From NCBI GenBank assembly GCA_963281255.1, contig OY725497.1, positions 3,464,968 to 3,528,967 of the forward strand: 64,000 bases of DNA, read 5' to 3'. Origin of the DNA: Aphrocallistes beatrix (Eukaryota > Porifera > Hexactinellida > Sceptrulophora > Aphrocallistidae). The notes under the pieces were generated by a model. The model was not told the origin of the DNA and searched no databases. It worked only from the letters and a program-made list of their open reading frames with translations. Below, in pieces: positions 33,343 to 43,572 of this stretch (position 1 is its first letter; each line of letters starts with the position of its first letter). A program made the translations under genes and the position numbers.

Positions 33343-34854
33343 ATGTCCCGAGTAACTCGTCGCCCCCTGCAAATGCGAGATCCCGGAAAGCGCCAGATCG
33401 GGGCCCCCAGCCACGAGATCCTGTGCAGTCGGGGGACAGCGCGCAGGACCGCATATGACTTCTACGCCACTGGGTACGACCGCTTCTTCGGACAGTCCGA
33501 CTTCCGCCCTCGCACTGAGTGGAGGAGCAATAGCACCGGCTACGGGAGCAACTTCCGCCCTTCCATCGGCTACAGCTATCAGATGGACTCTGTGGACAAT
33601 CCAGGGATGGGATCTGATCTGAGACAGAGCAAGGAGTCCACAGTGTACAGGAAGGACTTCGACATCGTTACCAACCAAGTCAGGCTACTCCAGTCCCGAC
33701 CCTCCTCAATCAGCGGAGAGACCAGACCGGGACACGGCACCTGTCCCGCCTTCTTACAACTCCCAACAGACACGTATCAGACCGACATGGGCTATACCAA
33801 AGATATTCCCATCACGAGACCGTTCCGTGATCAAATCCAGTCGGTGCATGTGGACACGCGCGAACTGGGGCCTGGACAGGTGATAGGGGTCACACTCCCC
33901 CACCGAGCGGAGCCACAGGGACAGGTGGTGAAGACGCGTGTGGAGGAGGAGAACGCGGGACTGGGTCCGTTTGCATTCTCCACCGAGCAGAAGGCCGCCT
34001 ACACGCACAAGACGAATAGTTTCTCTCACGAAGGGCCCCGAGCACTGGTGCTGGGAGGAAAGGAAGAGAGCGGGTTCACCCACTCCAAGCAAATCGAACC
34101 GATCACTTTCCGCAGAGACAGCGCATTTATGGGCCAGGAACGCGATACGGTCACATCCAGACCTACCGGCGGTAGTGCGATGAAAGATGACTTCCGGTCT
34201 AATTCTGCTCAAGTGGGCGCCGCACCTCCCCACTACCGCCCTCGCCTCTGCCACTCAGCTGAGATCTCGAATGGGTTCATAAAGGGACACCGGGACCTTC
34301 CGGAGTTCCTGCTACGCAGGGGAGAGCTGCCTGACGCGTACACCTCCCTCCAGCAGGTGCCGCAGCAGCTGGTTCCGCGGATCCAGCAGTCCAACCCAGC
34401 CGAGTTTATGAACCTGAAGCACACCACCCACAAGAGGAGCGTGATGAAGGACTCCTTCCCTCAGCACGTTCCTAACACAGACTCGCACCCTGCCAAAGAC
34501 AGGGGGAGCCAGGTGGGGTGGAAGGAGGCGTCTGGGTTTGTGAACAACCAGGAGGAAGCAGACCGCCCCAATCTGAACGGAGACCAATTCTCTACGCACT
34601 ATACTGGCCAGTTCTACGGCAAGGCGGAGACTGTCCCTATCCAGAGAGTGGCCACTGCCCCCCAGTACCCCCTGCGTAACGGGTATACTAAGAGCACACA
34701 GGTGCACTCACTGGGAGCAGAGGAGCTCCCCCTGCCCTCCACCACCAACAGGATGCTGCGAGAGCAGAGACCTATCAAGGCGCGAGTCATGATTTCAAAG
34801 GACCCCATTCTGAAGGACACTGCCCACCTGCATAAGATGAAAGCCACACGCTGA
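33343..34854 (+). CDS. SAXO4: Stabiliser of axonemal microtubules 4 / PPP1R32-like
   Basis: A 503-aa single-exon protein from ATG 33343. It is polar, Pro/Gly/Arg-rich and without membrane segments. Family features are the opening FYATGYDRFFGQSDFRPRTE, STGYGSNFRP repeated Tyr/Phe-Arg-Pro units, a MDSVDNPGMG phrase, VHVDTRELGPGQVIGV in the middle, and repeated (K/E)ESGFT / KEASGFV units. These match animal PPP1R32 (now SAXO4), a ciliary microtubule-associated protein and phosphatase-1 partner. Length is close to human (about 425) with some expansion. GC content is clearly higher than in the flanking DNA. The acceptor-like tag just before the ATG suggests an upstream untranslated exon. Confidence 0.82.
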   Translation: MSRVTRRPLQMRDPGKRQIGAPSHEILCSRGTARRTAYDFYATGYDRFFGQSDFRPRTEWRSNSTGYGSNFRPSIGYSYQMDSVDNPGMGSDLRQSKESTVYRKDFDIVTNQVRLLQSRPSSISGETRPGHGTCPAFLQLPTDTYQTDMGYTKDIPITRPFRDQIQSVHVDTRELGPGQVIGVTLPHRAEPQGQVVKTRVEEENAGLGPFAFSTEQKAAYTHKTNSFSHEGPRALVLGGKEESGFTHSKQIEPITFRRDSAFMGQERDTVTSRPTGGSAMKDDFRSNSAQVGAAPPHYRPRLCHSAEISNGFIKGHRDLPEFLLRRGELPDAYTSLQQVPQQLVPRIQQSNPAEFMNLKHTTHKRSVMKDSFPQHVPNTDSHPAKDRGSQVGWKEASGFVNNQEEADRPNLNGDQFSTHYTGQFYGKAETVPIQRVATAPQYPLRNGYTKSTQVHSLGAEELPLPSTTNRMLREQRPIKARVMISKDPILKDTAHLHKMKATR

Positions 34855-35107
34855 TGGCTCTATTCTACTAAAACTATGTTACGTCGAATCTAGCTTAGAA
34901 CTCCATACTTATACTATTTTATTCTATTCGTCACTCTCTCCCCAATGTTTCAGCACTTATGTATGTCACAAGAATCTATTAATCAACTGTTACTCATGTA
35001 TTTGACTTCTAAATTCTATCAGGGTCATACTTTACGCGGCGCGCCACGGAGGTGCCCTGGGTTGTAGGTGGACATGCCTCATACATCATTGACAATAATA
35101 TGTACAT

Positions 35108-35280
35108 GCAAGGGATTATCTAGGAGCGCGAGACGCTCCTTTAGGCATATGATTTTAAGCCTCAGTGTTTAAGAGCTTGAAAATCCAGAAAAATACCCAA
35201 TTTATCGATTTAGGCGTATGAAAATTTGGGGGTTTGAGATAAGGAGCGTATCTCTGGAGGGCTGTATAATATCCTGTGTA
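35108..35280. repeat. Interspersed repeat (ggattatctaggagcgcgag family), copy 2
   Basis: Same family as 20660-20855: agggattatctaggagcgcg at the left and ggagcgtatctctggagg at the right, with a different middle. It lies in the upstream region of the SH2/acyl-CoA synthetase gene. Confidence 0.65.
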
Positions 35281-35444
35281 CATGTCACCACCCAAGAATG
35301 TAGGAGCACACTTTTTTGAGGTGCTAGGTGCCGTTTTGCTACAACCTAAATCAATATTGAGTTTAGCATTTGCTATTTTTCCTCGATCTGTGTTTATACC
35401 GTTTCTTTCAAATTACTAGATGCAGCCTAGTCTATAATACAGAG

Positions 35445-38054
35445 ATGGCAACTCAAGAAAGCAGTGAGATATCCCCCAATACACGGAGTGCAAACTCAAC
35501 CCCAGCATTCCAGGACTGTAGCGAACCGATGTCTCCTCCAAATGCCCCGTTCCCCTCCTTCCCACTAGACAATCCAAGAACTATAGTTAGAGAAACTTCT
35601 CTTGAGCAGGATGCACTCAACTCTCCTCTCATCCCCACACTCCACCTCGAGCCGACGTACTTCGGAATCATCCGTAAAGAAACCGCAGAGGAGATTCTGA
35701 TGAGAAGAGGCAATCAGAACGGAACGTACCTCCTCTACATTGACAAATGCGTGATCAACCGTGTCTGTCTGTGTATCTACTGCAAGCTGGAGGGGAGGCC
35801 CTGTGTGTTGGAGGGTTCTCTCTCTTTCCCCGCCTACCCAGCCTCAGTAAAACTTGAGTGCACAGGGGACACGTTTGCTACCATACAAGGGTTACTGGAG
35901 TACTACCACAGGTTCCCAATCCCGGTCCGGTCCCTTAGCCACAGGAACGAGTTCGCGAGTCGGCACACAGTGAAATTAAGTCGCGGCGTAGAGAAGGACA
36001 AAGATCTGATTCGAAGCATCACGCCACTTGATGGCCTGCTGGCTCTGGACATAACGAACGAGGAGCTCATGATGAGATGCTACCAGGATGACACGCTGCC
36101 CTACTTCACAGCTGATATGAACGGAGAGGTGAGGATCAGGAGGATGGATGAGGGAGTGGGGGCAGGAGACTGCCCTATCACAGTTCCCAGCTTCGTTCAG
36201 AAGTGCGTAGAGAAAGCTCCGAACTATTTCGCAGTAACTTGGAAGCAGAACGGCCGCTGGGAGAAGATCACATACCTGGAACTGTTTGACGACGCACTCC
36301 AGGTGGCCAAGTCCCTGAAAAAGTGCGGGCTCGAGCAGGGCAGAGGAGTGGGGATGCTGGGGGGGAACTCGGTCTACTGGATCGTGGCACATCTGGGTGT
36401 CATCATGGCAGGGGGCGTGTCCGTATGTCTGAGTCCGAGCATCGGAGAAGAGAGACTGAGACAAATTGCTCTGAAAACCAGATTGCAATTCCTATTCGTA
36501 GGAGACTTGGAGTTCTTCGCTACAGTGCAGAATGTACGCGAAGACCTGTTAGTTCAGCACGTCATTATCTTCCCTCCACACGTGCCGGCTAAGGGGAGCC
36601 ATGGCGTGGACTGGGCTACCTTCAACACGCGGGGATGCGGCACTTCCACTGATAAGATCACTGATATAATGAGACAGCTGAAACCGAACAAATGCTGTAC
36701 GATCCTGTTCAGCAGTGGAACTACTGGGGTGCCGAAAGGTGTCATGTTGTCCCATGACAATATCACCAAACACCTTCCAGACTGTGTCTCGTTCTTTGGA
36801 ATACTTCCGAAATATAACAAAGGGAAGGTGAAGACTCTCAGCTACTACCCCCTCTCCGTCACGCTGGCACACATGCACGACATCTATATCAACCTGATGA
36901 TCAAGGGGACGCTGCACATTATCAGCCCCACTCCCTGGCAGAGCCACTCACTCATCGACTGTCTGAGAGAGGTGCGTCCCACTGCCATCATAGCAGGGGA
37001 GAGGTTCTGGGGCGGACTCTATCAGTACATGTCTCTGGAGATAGAGAAGTTCGGATTCTTCAAACAGAAGCTCACCTACTGGGCAGAGAATATCACCAAG
37101 AAACACGTAACACTGGAGAATTCCAACTTCAGAGAGCGACTGCTCTTCCCGATAGTGCGCTCGATCTTCATCGAGCAAGTGGCTGAGAAGCTGGGGCTAG
37201 ACGAGTGCCTCATGTGCTGCAGCACCTACGCCCCCCTGCCAGCGGAAGTGTTCGAGTTCATGATCAAGAGGAACATCTTGGTGCTTAACATCTACGGGAT
37301 GAGTGAGGTTACGGCCACCATAGCCTCCACCCTATCTCAGCTCCCAACCATCATGGACGCCACTGTGATATCTGGCGTGAAAATGGCGATTCAGTTTGAA
37401 GGTGAGGCGGACGAGGCGTCCAATATCGGGGAGATGTGTCTAACAGGACGTGGAGTGTTTATGGGGTATGTGGGAGATGAAGAACTGACAACAAACGCAT
37501 TTCTAGAGAGACCAGTTGAAGGGATGAGAGGAGTGGTGCCTTTATTTAAGACAGGAGATCTCGGAAAATATGAACGTAATAGGATTACATATTGTGGACG
37601 GAAAATCAACCATATTCGAATGCCAGACGGGGACAGAGTGTTTCCGATAACTCTGGAGGAGAAGCTGCTGGAGAGACTGCCGTTCGTGGAGTATGCGGTG
37701 GTGATGAACATGACCAATGGGGAACTGATCGCTCTGCTCACTGTAAAGGTGAAATATAACGAGAACAGGGAGAGAACGAGAGATCTGGATGTGTTCGCAG
37801 CGCACTCCTGTATGTACCACCTTGGAATTAACTGCATTTTAGACGTGAATGCGTTCATGAGCCATATCCAGGTGAGAGAGTTCATCAAGAGAGAGCTCAG
37901 ACTAATCAACGAAGAGGCGCCATCGCATAACCACCATATAAAGGCGTGGTCATTCGCTAAAGACGGATTCACCATTCAATCGGGGGAGCTGACCCAGACC
38001 CTCAAACTCAGGAGAGACATGATCTACAAACATTACATTCTTCAGGAGGTGTAG
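35445..38054 (+). CDS. SH2-like domain fused to bubblegum-type long-chain acyl-CoA synthetase
   Basis: An 869-aa single-exon protein; first good ATG at 35445 (MATQESSEIS). Residues about 72-162 look like an SH2 domain: YFGIIRKETAEEILMRRG, then GTYLLYIDKC and a final IQGLLEYYHRFPI helix. The FLVR arginine that binds phosphotyrosine is replaced (YLLY). From about 230 on it is an ANL-superfamily ligase closest in feel to ACSBG: P-loop ILFSSGTTGVPKGVMLSHDN (about 420), SYYPLSVTLAHMHDIY, NIYGMSEVTA (about 620), LFKTGDLGKYERNRITYCGR, and the late catalytic Lys in GELTQTLKLRR (about 854). The reaction known for the family is ATP-dependent activation of long-chain fatty acids to acyl-CoA. An SH2 fused to such an enzyme is unknown to me. 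Confidence 0.85.
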   Translation: MATQESSEISPNTRSANSTPAFQDCSEPMSPPNAPFPSFPLDNPRTIVRETSLEQDALNSPLIPTLHLEPTYFGIIRKETAEEILMRRGNQNGTYLLYIDKCVINRVCLCIYCKLEGRPCVLEGSLSFPAYPASVKLECTGDTFATIQGLLEYYHRFPIPVRSLSHRNEFASRHTVKLSRGVEKDKDLIRSITPLDGLLALDITNEELMMRCYQDDTLPYFTADMNGEVRIRRMDEGVGAGDCPITVPSFVQKCVEKAPNYFAVTWKQNGRWEKITYLELFDDALQVAKSLKKCGLEQGRGVGMLGGNSVYWIVAHLGVIMAGGVSVCLSPSIGEERLRQIALKTRLQFLFVGDLEFFATVQNVREDLLVQHVIIFPPHVPAKGSHGVDWATFNTRGCGTSTDKITDIMRQLKPNKCCTILFSSGTTGVPKGVMLSHDNITKHLPDCVSFFGILPKYNKGKVKTLSYYPLSVTLAHMHDIYINLMIKGTLHIISPTPWQSHSLIDCLREVRPTAIIAGERFWGGLYQYMSLEIEKFGFFKQKLTYWAENITKKHVTLENSNFRERLLFPIVRSIFIEQVAEKLGLDECLMCCSTYAPLPAEVFEFMIKRNILVLNIYGMSEVTATIASTLSQLPTIMDATVISGVKMAIQFEGEADEASNIGEMCLTGRGVFMGYVGDEELTTNAFLERPVEGMRGVVPLFKTGDLGKYERNRITYCGRKINHIRMPDGDRVFPITLEEKLLERLPFVEYAVVMNMTNGELIALLTVKVKYNENRERTRDLDVFAAHSCMYHLGINCILDVNAFMSHIQVREFIKRELRLINEEAPSHNHHIKAWSFAKDGFTIQSGELTQTLKLRRDMIYKHYILQEV

Positions 38055-38664
38055 CTAGCACCGGGATGGTATTGAATTTGCTTCTGTATATATGTGAATA
38101 TATGCGTATTATATTGATGTTTTAATACTGTATATACACACTTTTTACCTCGTTAATTGGGAGGTTGTAAATGAGGAATCTAAGCAGTGATTCCCAAACT
38201 TCTGTATACGTACTAAGTTTAAAACAAGGAGTAGAGTTAAGAATCGAATGAGTAGCGAGTAAGACACAGTGAATGGAATGCACACACTGGTATTATTCTG
38301 TACAACGGTTCTGTTCGCTGGGGAGAACTCAGACAACCAGAATCGCATGTTACATGATTCAACGTGGAATTTATGAAAATATACTAGATAGAACATTATA
38401 ATCATTACACACAGCATTCCAGTTTAACATACTCTACGTGAATTATCTAAGAACGAAGAATGGCCGTGGCATCACCTGCAGGATCAGTTTCTGTGTCATC
38501 ACCTGCAGGATCAGTTTCTGGTCAAAGATCCTCCATATATGGTAATAGGAGTGGAATATGCAATTTAATACATGGTTCAATAAGCACATTATAGAACTCA
38601 AATAGTTATATATAGTTATATTGCAATAAAGTAGCTCATACTATTATTAAAATTTCCTATTGAG

Positions 38665-40476
38665 ATGGCGAGCAGAAAAACGTACAATGCAACTGATTCG
38701 ATAGAACAACTTCTATTTATAGAAGTTAAGAAAGGTGAGTTCGGGGGTTACAAACAAGAATGGTTAATTAACAGTTTGAGTGAACTAGAAATAGAATTCT
38801 ATATTTGTACGAAATGTAACGAAGTCATGAGAAACGCTTGTCAGATCGGAGAAGAACAGGTGTTAGTCTGTGAGACTTGTGCGCAAGAGGAAGACAAATC
38901 TCAACCATTGGCAAAGTCCCGAAAGAAAATCTTAGAATTGAGAGTAAAGTGCCCCTTGGAGAATCGAGGCTGTGAATGGAATGGAACAATCGCTGAGATC
39001 ATCGCACATCTACATTCCGGATGTTCAGAAATAATAATGAGGTGTGGAAATATGTGTGACATGATAATGAAGCGATCTGAATTGACAAATCACTACACAA
39101 ATGAGTGTCAGAATCGAATTGTAAATTGCAAGCATTGCATGTAGGAAATAAAATGGAAAATGTTAGAGAATCATCACTCAACTTGTACCGAGTTCCCTCT
39201 ACCGTGTCCGAACCAATGTCTGAAGGATCTTACTCGGAAAGAAGTGGAGTTACATGTTCAAAGCGAATGTCCGAATACTCTTCTCAACTGTGAGAATGAA
39301 TGTGGGTTCAAACTAAAACGAAGCGAAATACTAAATCACTGCAAAAACGAATGTCTAAACCGAAAAATAGATTGCAAGTATTGCAGTGTAATAATCGTAT
39401 ACAAAGAGATCGACACTCATAATGAAATATGTCCTGAATTCCCATTACTGTGTCCTAATGCATGCTTGAGGACTATCACTCGGAAAGAAGTAGAGTTACA
39501 TGTTAATAGCGAATGCCCCAATACTCTTTTGAATTGTGAGAATGAATGTGGCATCAAAATAAAACGAAGTGAAATGCAAAATCACTACAAAAACGAATGT
39601 CAGAATCGAAAGATACATTGCACACAGTGCAGTGTAATAATCCTATACAAAGAGATAGACACTCATAATGGAACATGTCCTGAGTTTCCATTATTGTGTC
39701 CTAACGAGTGTTTGAAAGATCTCCTTCGGAAAGAAATGGAGTCACATATTGAAAATGACTGTCCTAACACGATGATTGAATGTCCGTATAAGGAGATGGG
39801 ATGTGAAGCTGTGATGAAACGATGTGAGATAGTGGAACATGAACAAAGATCCGAATCGAAACATCTGAAAAACGTTTTAATATACTTTTCAAATGAAGTG
39901 GAACAAATGAAAAGCAATTTCAAGTCTCAGGAACAAACTTATGAACTAGAAATTAAACAGCTAAAAAGGGAAAATGAAAAATTAAAGATTAGTGGACGAA
40001 AAACGGAGAGATGTTTGATGGAAATGGATAATGAGATTAAAGATTTGGCAGAACAATTAGTCTCTCCAATCGTGCTAAGAGGCCAGATCGGGGAAGTAAT
40101 AATGAAATCTATTTTAGAAGGAAAAGCACCGCTTTTCAAAGAAATACTGACAGATAAAAAGGATTTTTTGTGGAATCAAAACAGATTTGTTCTACATATT
40201 AATTACAAACGAGATCAAGAACTCATCAATGCGAGTGTTACCACAGTTTCAGTTAAAAAATCATCAATACGCGTTAAGTTTAAAATCAAATTCCTAGACT
40301 TGAAAAATGTATTCAATTCTTGCGTGTTCGAGTCTAAAGAGTCTCCTTTGTCAAAAGGAGCATTTCACTTAGCTGAATTTCATGAAGATTTGTTACTTGA
40401 AGATAGATTCAAAAATAAAAATAAGTCAATTTCATTCACGCTCCAAGTAAAGGAAGTAGATGAATTCTCCTGGTGA
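38665..40476 (+). CDS. TRAF-like zinc-finger protein interrupted by one in-frame TAG
   Basis: One frame of 604 codons, broken only by TAG at 39142-39144. The N-terminus has a degenerate RING-like Cys set (YICTKCNEVMRNACQ, VCETC). A row of about seven TRAF-type zinc fingers follows (patterns like CPNTLLNCENECG, H..ECLNRKIDCKYC, YKEIDTHNEICPEFPLLCPN). A coiled coil comes next (about 410-465), then a C-terminal domain of about 130 residues that may be a diverged MATH domain. The TAG falls between the Cys and His of one finger in perfect register with neighbouring fingers, so no bases were lost or gained. Possible meanings: recent nonsense mutation, readthrough, sequencing error, or two proteins (159 aa and a 439-aa form from 39160). 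TRAF proteins relay receptor signals to NF-kB or JNK. Confidence 0.75.
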
Positions 40477-40792
40477 CATAAGAATAGATACGGATAGACT
40501 TTCTAGCTAAAAAGACCCTTTCTTATATAATTTATAACATCACATTTCTTATGTATATTAGTGCACTGTCGTGTGATGTTATTATTTGTTTGTATTATAC
40601 TATATATGCAAGTAATTGAAAAATGATTAAATAAGTGAACGCATATGTTTGTATTATCTTCGCCAGTAATTAGCTGAAATAGAGTCAAATAGAAGTGCAA
40701 AATCTTTTTTCTCTTCGAAATGTGATTTTGGAAAAAGGTATCGTTTGGCAACCTGAAAGGGTTTTCCACTTTTCTATGCATTCGCTGGGTCT

Positions 40793-41248
40793 CTAACAAT
40801 CCCGGTTGTACAATCCGTAACAGCCGCTCATGCAGAGGTGCCGGATCCCTTTGCAGCAAGTGAAGAGCTTCTGTATAGGTTCTATCGCTAGTTGAACGCC
40901 GGTGATGTCTAGGGTTGTGAGCTGAGGCGCGTAATGTGCGATCACTTCTAAACAACCGGGTGTTAGAAATCGCGAGGAGGCAGATAAATCGAGTGAGAGG
41001 AGAGTTGTACCCGTTCTGGAGAGGAAGAGAGCAAGAAGCTCGCTGGTTAGTCCGACAGTAGATTTGAAATGCCAGAGAGAAAATACGTCACAAAACGAGA
41101 GCGATCTCTTGACAGACCAACACTGTCTGCACAACCAGTAGAATATTCGGCAGGTCTCTTCCAATCGACACAGGGAAGATAGATCCAGGAACTCTAAAAT
41201 GTAAACCCAGACACCGGATGGCAATTCTAGCAGATGCTGGTTCCGCAT
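40793..41248 (-). CDS. Short F-box protein with leucine-rich repeats
   Basis: A 151-aa protein from ATG 41248. An F-box occupies about 7-47 (ELPSGVWVYILEFLDLSSLC, then CRIFYWLC). Two or three LRR-like segments follow (LLSLDLSASSRFLTPGCLEV, LTTLDITGVQLAIEPI, IRHLCMSGCYGLYN). This is the layout of short FBXL proteins, substrate receptors of SCF ubiquitin ligases. The stop comes in the middle of what would be a further repeat, so the protein may be truncated or end there naturally. Its start codon lies inside the end of the upstream RRM frame, suggesting a shared transcript. It converges on the TRAF-like gene, with 316 bp between their stops. Confidence 0.75.
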   Translation of the reverse strand: MRNQHLLELPSGVWVYILEFLDLSSLCRLEETCRIFYWLCRQCWSVKRSLSFCDVFSLWHFKSTVGLTSELLALFLSRTGTTLLSLDLSASSRFLTPGCLEVIAHYAPQLTTLDITGVQLAIEPIQKLFTCCKGIRHLCMSGCYGLYNRDC

Positions 41249-41601
41249 AGTTTCATATCTATCCGCTCGATCAGAGGTATAATGTCTGTCTTAACGAAAG
41301 GAACTGAAACTGATCCGATTTTAGACTTAATCTTAGTTTGAGCAACTTCAATACGAAGCTCTCTGCCTCCCAATTTGATGTTAGAATCTTCAGATAATGC
41401 CAATTTCATGCTAGCTTCATTATAGAAAGTGATGAATGAAGTGCCTGATGGATTTCGAATGCCATTATGTCCCCTTTTCGAGGGTAGAACACAGTTCTTA
41501 ATAGGTCCAAATGTAGAAAACAAATCATGAACTTCTTGATAGCCAGACGTATAGGGGATGTTAGAAATAAATATCTTGTAGTTAGTTCTACTTTTAGACA
41601 T
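41227..41601 (-). CDS. Small RNA-binding protein with one RRM
   Basis: A 124-aa protein from ATG 41601. An RRM fills residues about 8-90, with RNP2 (KIFISNIP) and RNP1-like (GTSFITFY) motifs and the EVHDLFSTFGPI helix. The last Tyr/Phe of RNP1 is kept, so RNA binding is plausible. The C-terminus (MKLCGTSIC) overlaps the first seven codons of the F-box gene in another frame. No close named relative was recognised. The upstream side is AT-rich and free of genes to 43 kb. Confidence 0.75.
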   Translation of the reverse strand: MSKSRTNYKIFISNIPYTSGYQEVHDLFSTFGPIKNCVLPSKRGHNGIRNPSGTSFITFYNEASMKLALSEDSNIKLGGRELRIEVAQTKIKSKIGSVSVPFVKTDIIPLIERIDMKLCGTSIC

Positions 41602-41734
41602 AGAGAAATAAAGCTAAACGCTAGTTAATTAAAGTAGCAAGTCAGAGCTGTGTAAAATAAAACTCTATATCGAGGAGGTATGGTAGCATCTTCACCCAGA
41701 AGTTTTGAGACTACAGCGACGGTGCCACGGGTTT

Positions 41735-42366
41735 AGAAGTGGTCCGGTTTTTACCGAACCAACCTGACCACTTTTAAAAAGTTGTCCAGTTTAACAGGAC
41801 CAACCTGGGGGCACTTTTGAAAAGTGGTCCGGTTAAAACTGGACCAACCGGAACAGTGGCGCCGGCCCTGGACTAAGTGAATTATAACTCTAGCATTTAG
41901 ACCTGCAAAACAAGTTCTTTGACTGGCAAATCGTTAAATCATTGGCACCTTATCGTCTTTCTATAAGTAGATTTATAAAATAATTTGAAGAGACTTGGCT
42001 AGTAGGCCAGTTTTCACCCATTTGGTGGAATGTATTCGACGAACACACCTACTGTCCTAGAACTAATAATAATCTAGAGGGATGGCATAATAAACTTAAA
42101 AGGAATTTCATTATTAACAACATTTTAAAAGTCAATTTCATATTAAAATTGATATGTTTTATTTTTATTTTATTATTATTATTAGCAATGAGTATTAAAC
42201 AAAAGCAATCATAAATTGATTCCACCTGAAACCATCTCAATAGCGAAATGAACTGTTCACTGGGATTTAGTATCATTCAGCTTAGGACCAATTTTCCATG
42301 AAAAAATTGGTCCAGGTGGACCAAAACTCCATGGAAAATTGGTCCCCCGGACCAATTTTCCAGTGA
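41735..42366. repeat. GGTCC-type inverted repeats (two blocks)
   Basis: Block 1 (about 41740-41865) contains gtggtccggttt and its inverted forms. Block 2 (about 42285-42366) contains gaccaattttccatg and its inverted form catggaaaattggtc. Block 2 is of the same family as the long array at 51770-52225. AT-rich DNA without a gene lies between. Confidence 0.55.
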
Positions 42367-42818
42367 CAGACTCATTCCAGCATTGAACACTTAACCAATG
42401 CATCGCTCCACTTGACAAACCCGTGATCTCATGTATAAAATCTGACAAATGGGATGGCAATGGGAGAAATTCTAATTTTGGAAACAGGAGATCCTCTCGT
42501 GGTAATTACCGGGAGAGAAATTATAGGAATAGAGGTAAGGGAAGCTAAAATTTCGATCGCTGCAAAAGTAAACGATTTTTGATGGTAATTAGTTTGTTAA
42601 ATATTACAACAGTAAGTACAGCAGCAGTATTGCTTGAATCCCACAGTTCTAAATCAATATTATAAAATCACTAGAGCAAAATATATTGTTAATTTGGAGT
42701 ATACAAGTTTAAATTCTAGGGGGTAGATATATAAAATAATTCTACAAAATATCTTAGTGGAGGGTTTAGAAAAAGAAATAAAATCAAGTCTTCTAGGCGT
42801 TGAGGGAGAAAAATGGCA

Positions 42819-43091
42819 TTAATATTTCTGAAAGCAACCATCTTCAGTACTATTCACACAAATAATAGAATCATTATTGTCTAGTGCTATACCAGATAAG
42901 AAGATGAGATGTCCTCTACCTAATGAGTGCTTAAGGACTCCATTAGGAGAGAAAATACGGATTTCTGAAGTTTCAGGAATTGAATGGGCAGAAATAAGAA
43001 AGTTGCCTTTGGAATCCAAAGTGAAAAACAAGGCTACACTCATTGGCTGTCTCTGTCCAGTTAGCTGAACATGTCGCGTTTTAATAATATT
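42819..43091 (-). pseudogene. 3' fragment of an NHL-repeat gene
   Basis: An open minus-strand frame without a proper start (TGA just upstream at 43092-43094). It encodes the last NHL-type beta-propeller blades: VALFFTLDSKGNFLISAHS, IRIFSPNGVLKHSLG, LSGIALDNNDSIICV, ending CFQKY. It lacks the N-terminal part. A matching 5' part of the same family lies on the same strand at 49815-50359, so the two may once have been one gene. Confidence 0.6.
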
Positions 43092-43199
43092 TCAAAGCCA
43101 CAACTTATGTTTGATATCTTAATTGGTTATAGTCTATAGCAATAAAAAAGATTATATGCATATCATTATATACATATTTTCACACCATTTGATGAATTT

Positions 43200-43495
43200 T
43201 GAAAAATATGCTAGAGACTAGCTTCCAACGGGTAACATGGGGTTTTCAGGGGTGTAGATTTCGAATATCATATTTTCAGGTCTATATGATAAATTATTTG
43301 TTTACTTTTGTTTACATTAGATATATAAAGTAAACAAATCTCAAAAATATGCTAGAAACTTGCTTCCAACGGTTGACATGGGGTTTTCAGGGGTGTAGAT
43401 TTCGAATAACATATTTTCAGTTCTATATGATAAATTATTTGTTTACTTTTGTTTCATTAGATACATAAAGTAAACAAATATCAAAAATAGGGTAG
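43200..43495. repeat. About 125-bp tandem repeat (cttccaacggttgacatggg family), two units
   Basis: Two units sharing ggggttttcaggggtgtaga, ttcgaata(t/a)catattttca and cataaagtaaacaaat. Four more units occur at 49250-49820. The first copy lies just beyond the NHL 3' fragment, the second just beyond the NHL 5' fragment. Confidence 0.75.
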
Positions 43496-43572
43496 ATACC
43501 CACGAGTTCGAATATAATATTTTCGTACTCATAGGGTATGATGACATAATTGACGAATTTTCAGTTGGCCGG

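Noticed and set aside
38460..38600. Small frame with a doubled SPAGSVS unit and a GTAATA donor just before the TRAF-like gene
   Set aside because: Considered as a first exon of the TRAF-like gene, but its phase (1) does not fit the acceptor-like ag before ATG 38665, and the downstream gene has its own good start.
40503..40955. A 150-aa minus-strand frame overlapping the F-box gene
   Set aside because: It is another-frame shadow of the F-box 3' end running into AT-rich DNA, with no motif.
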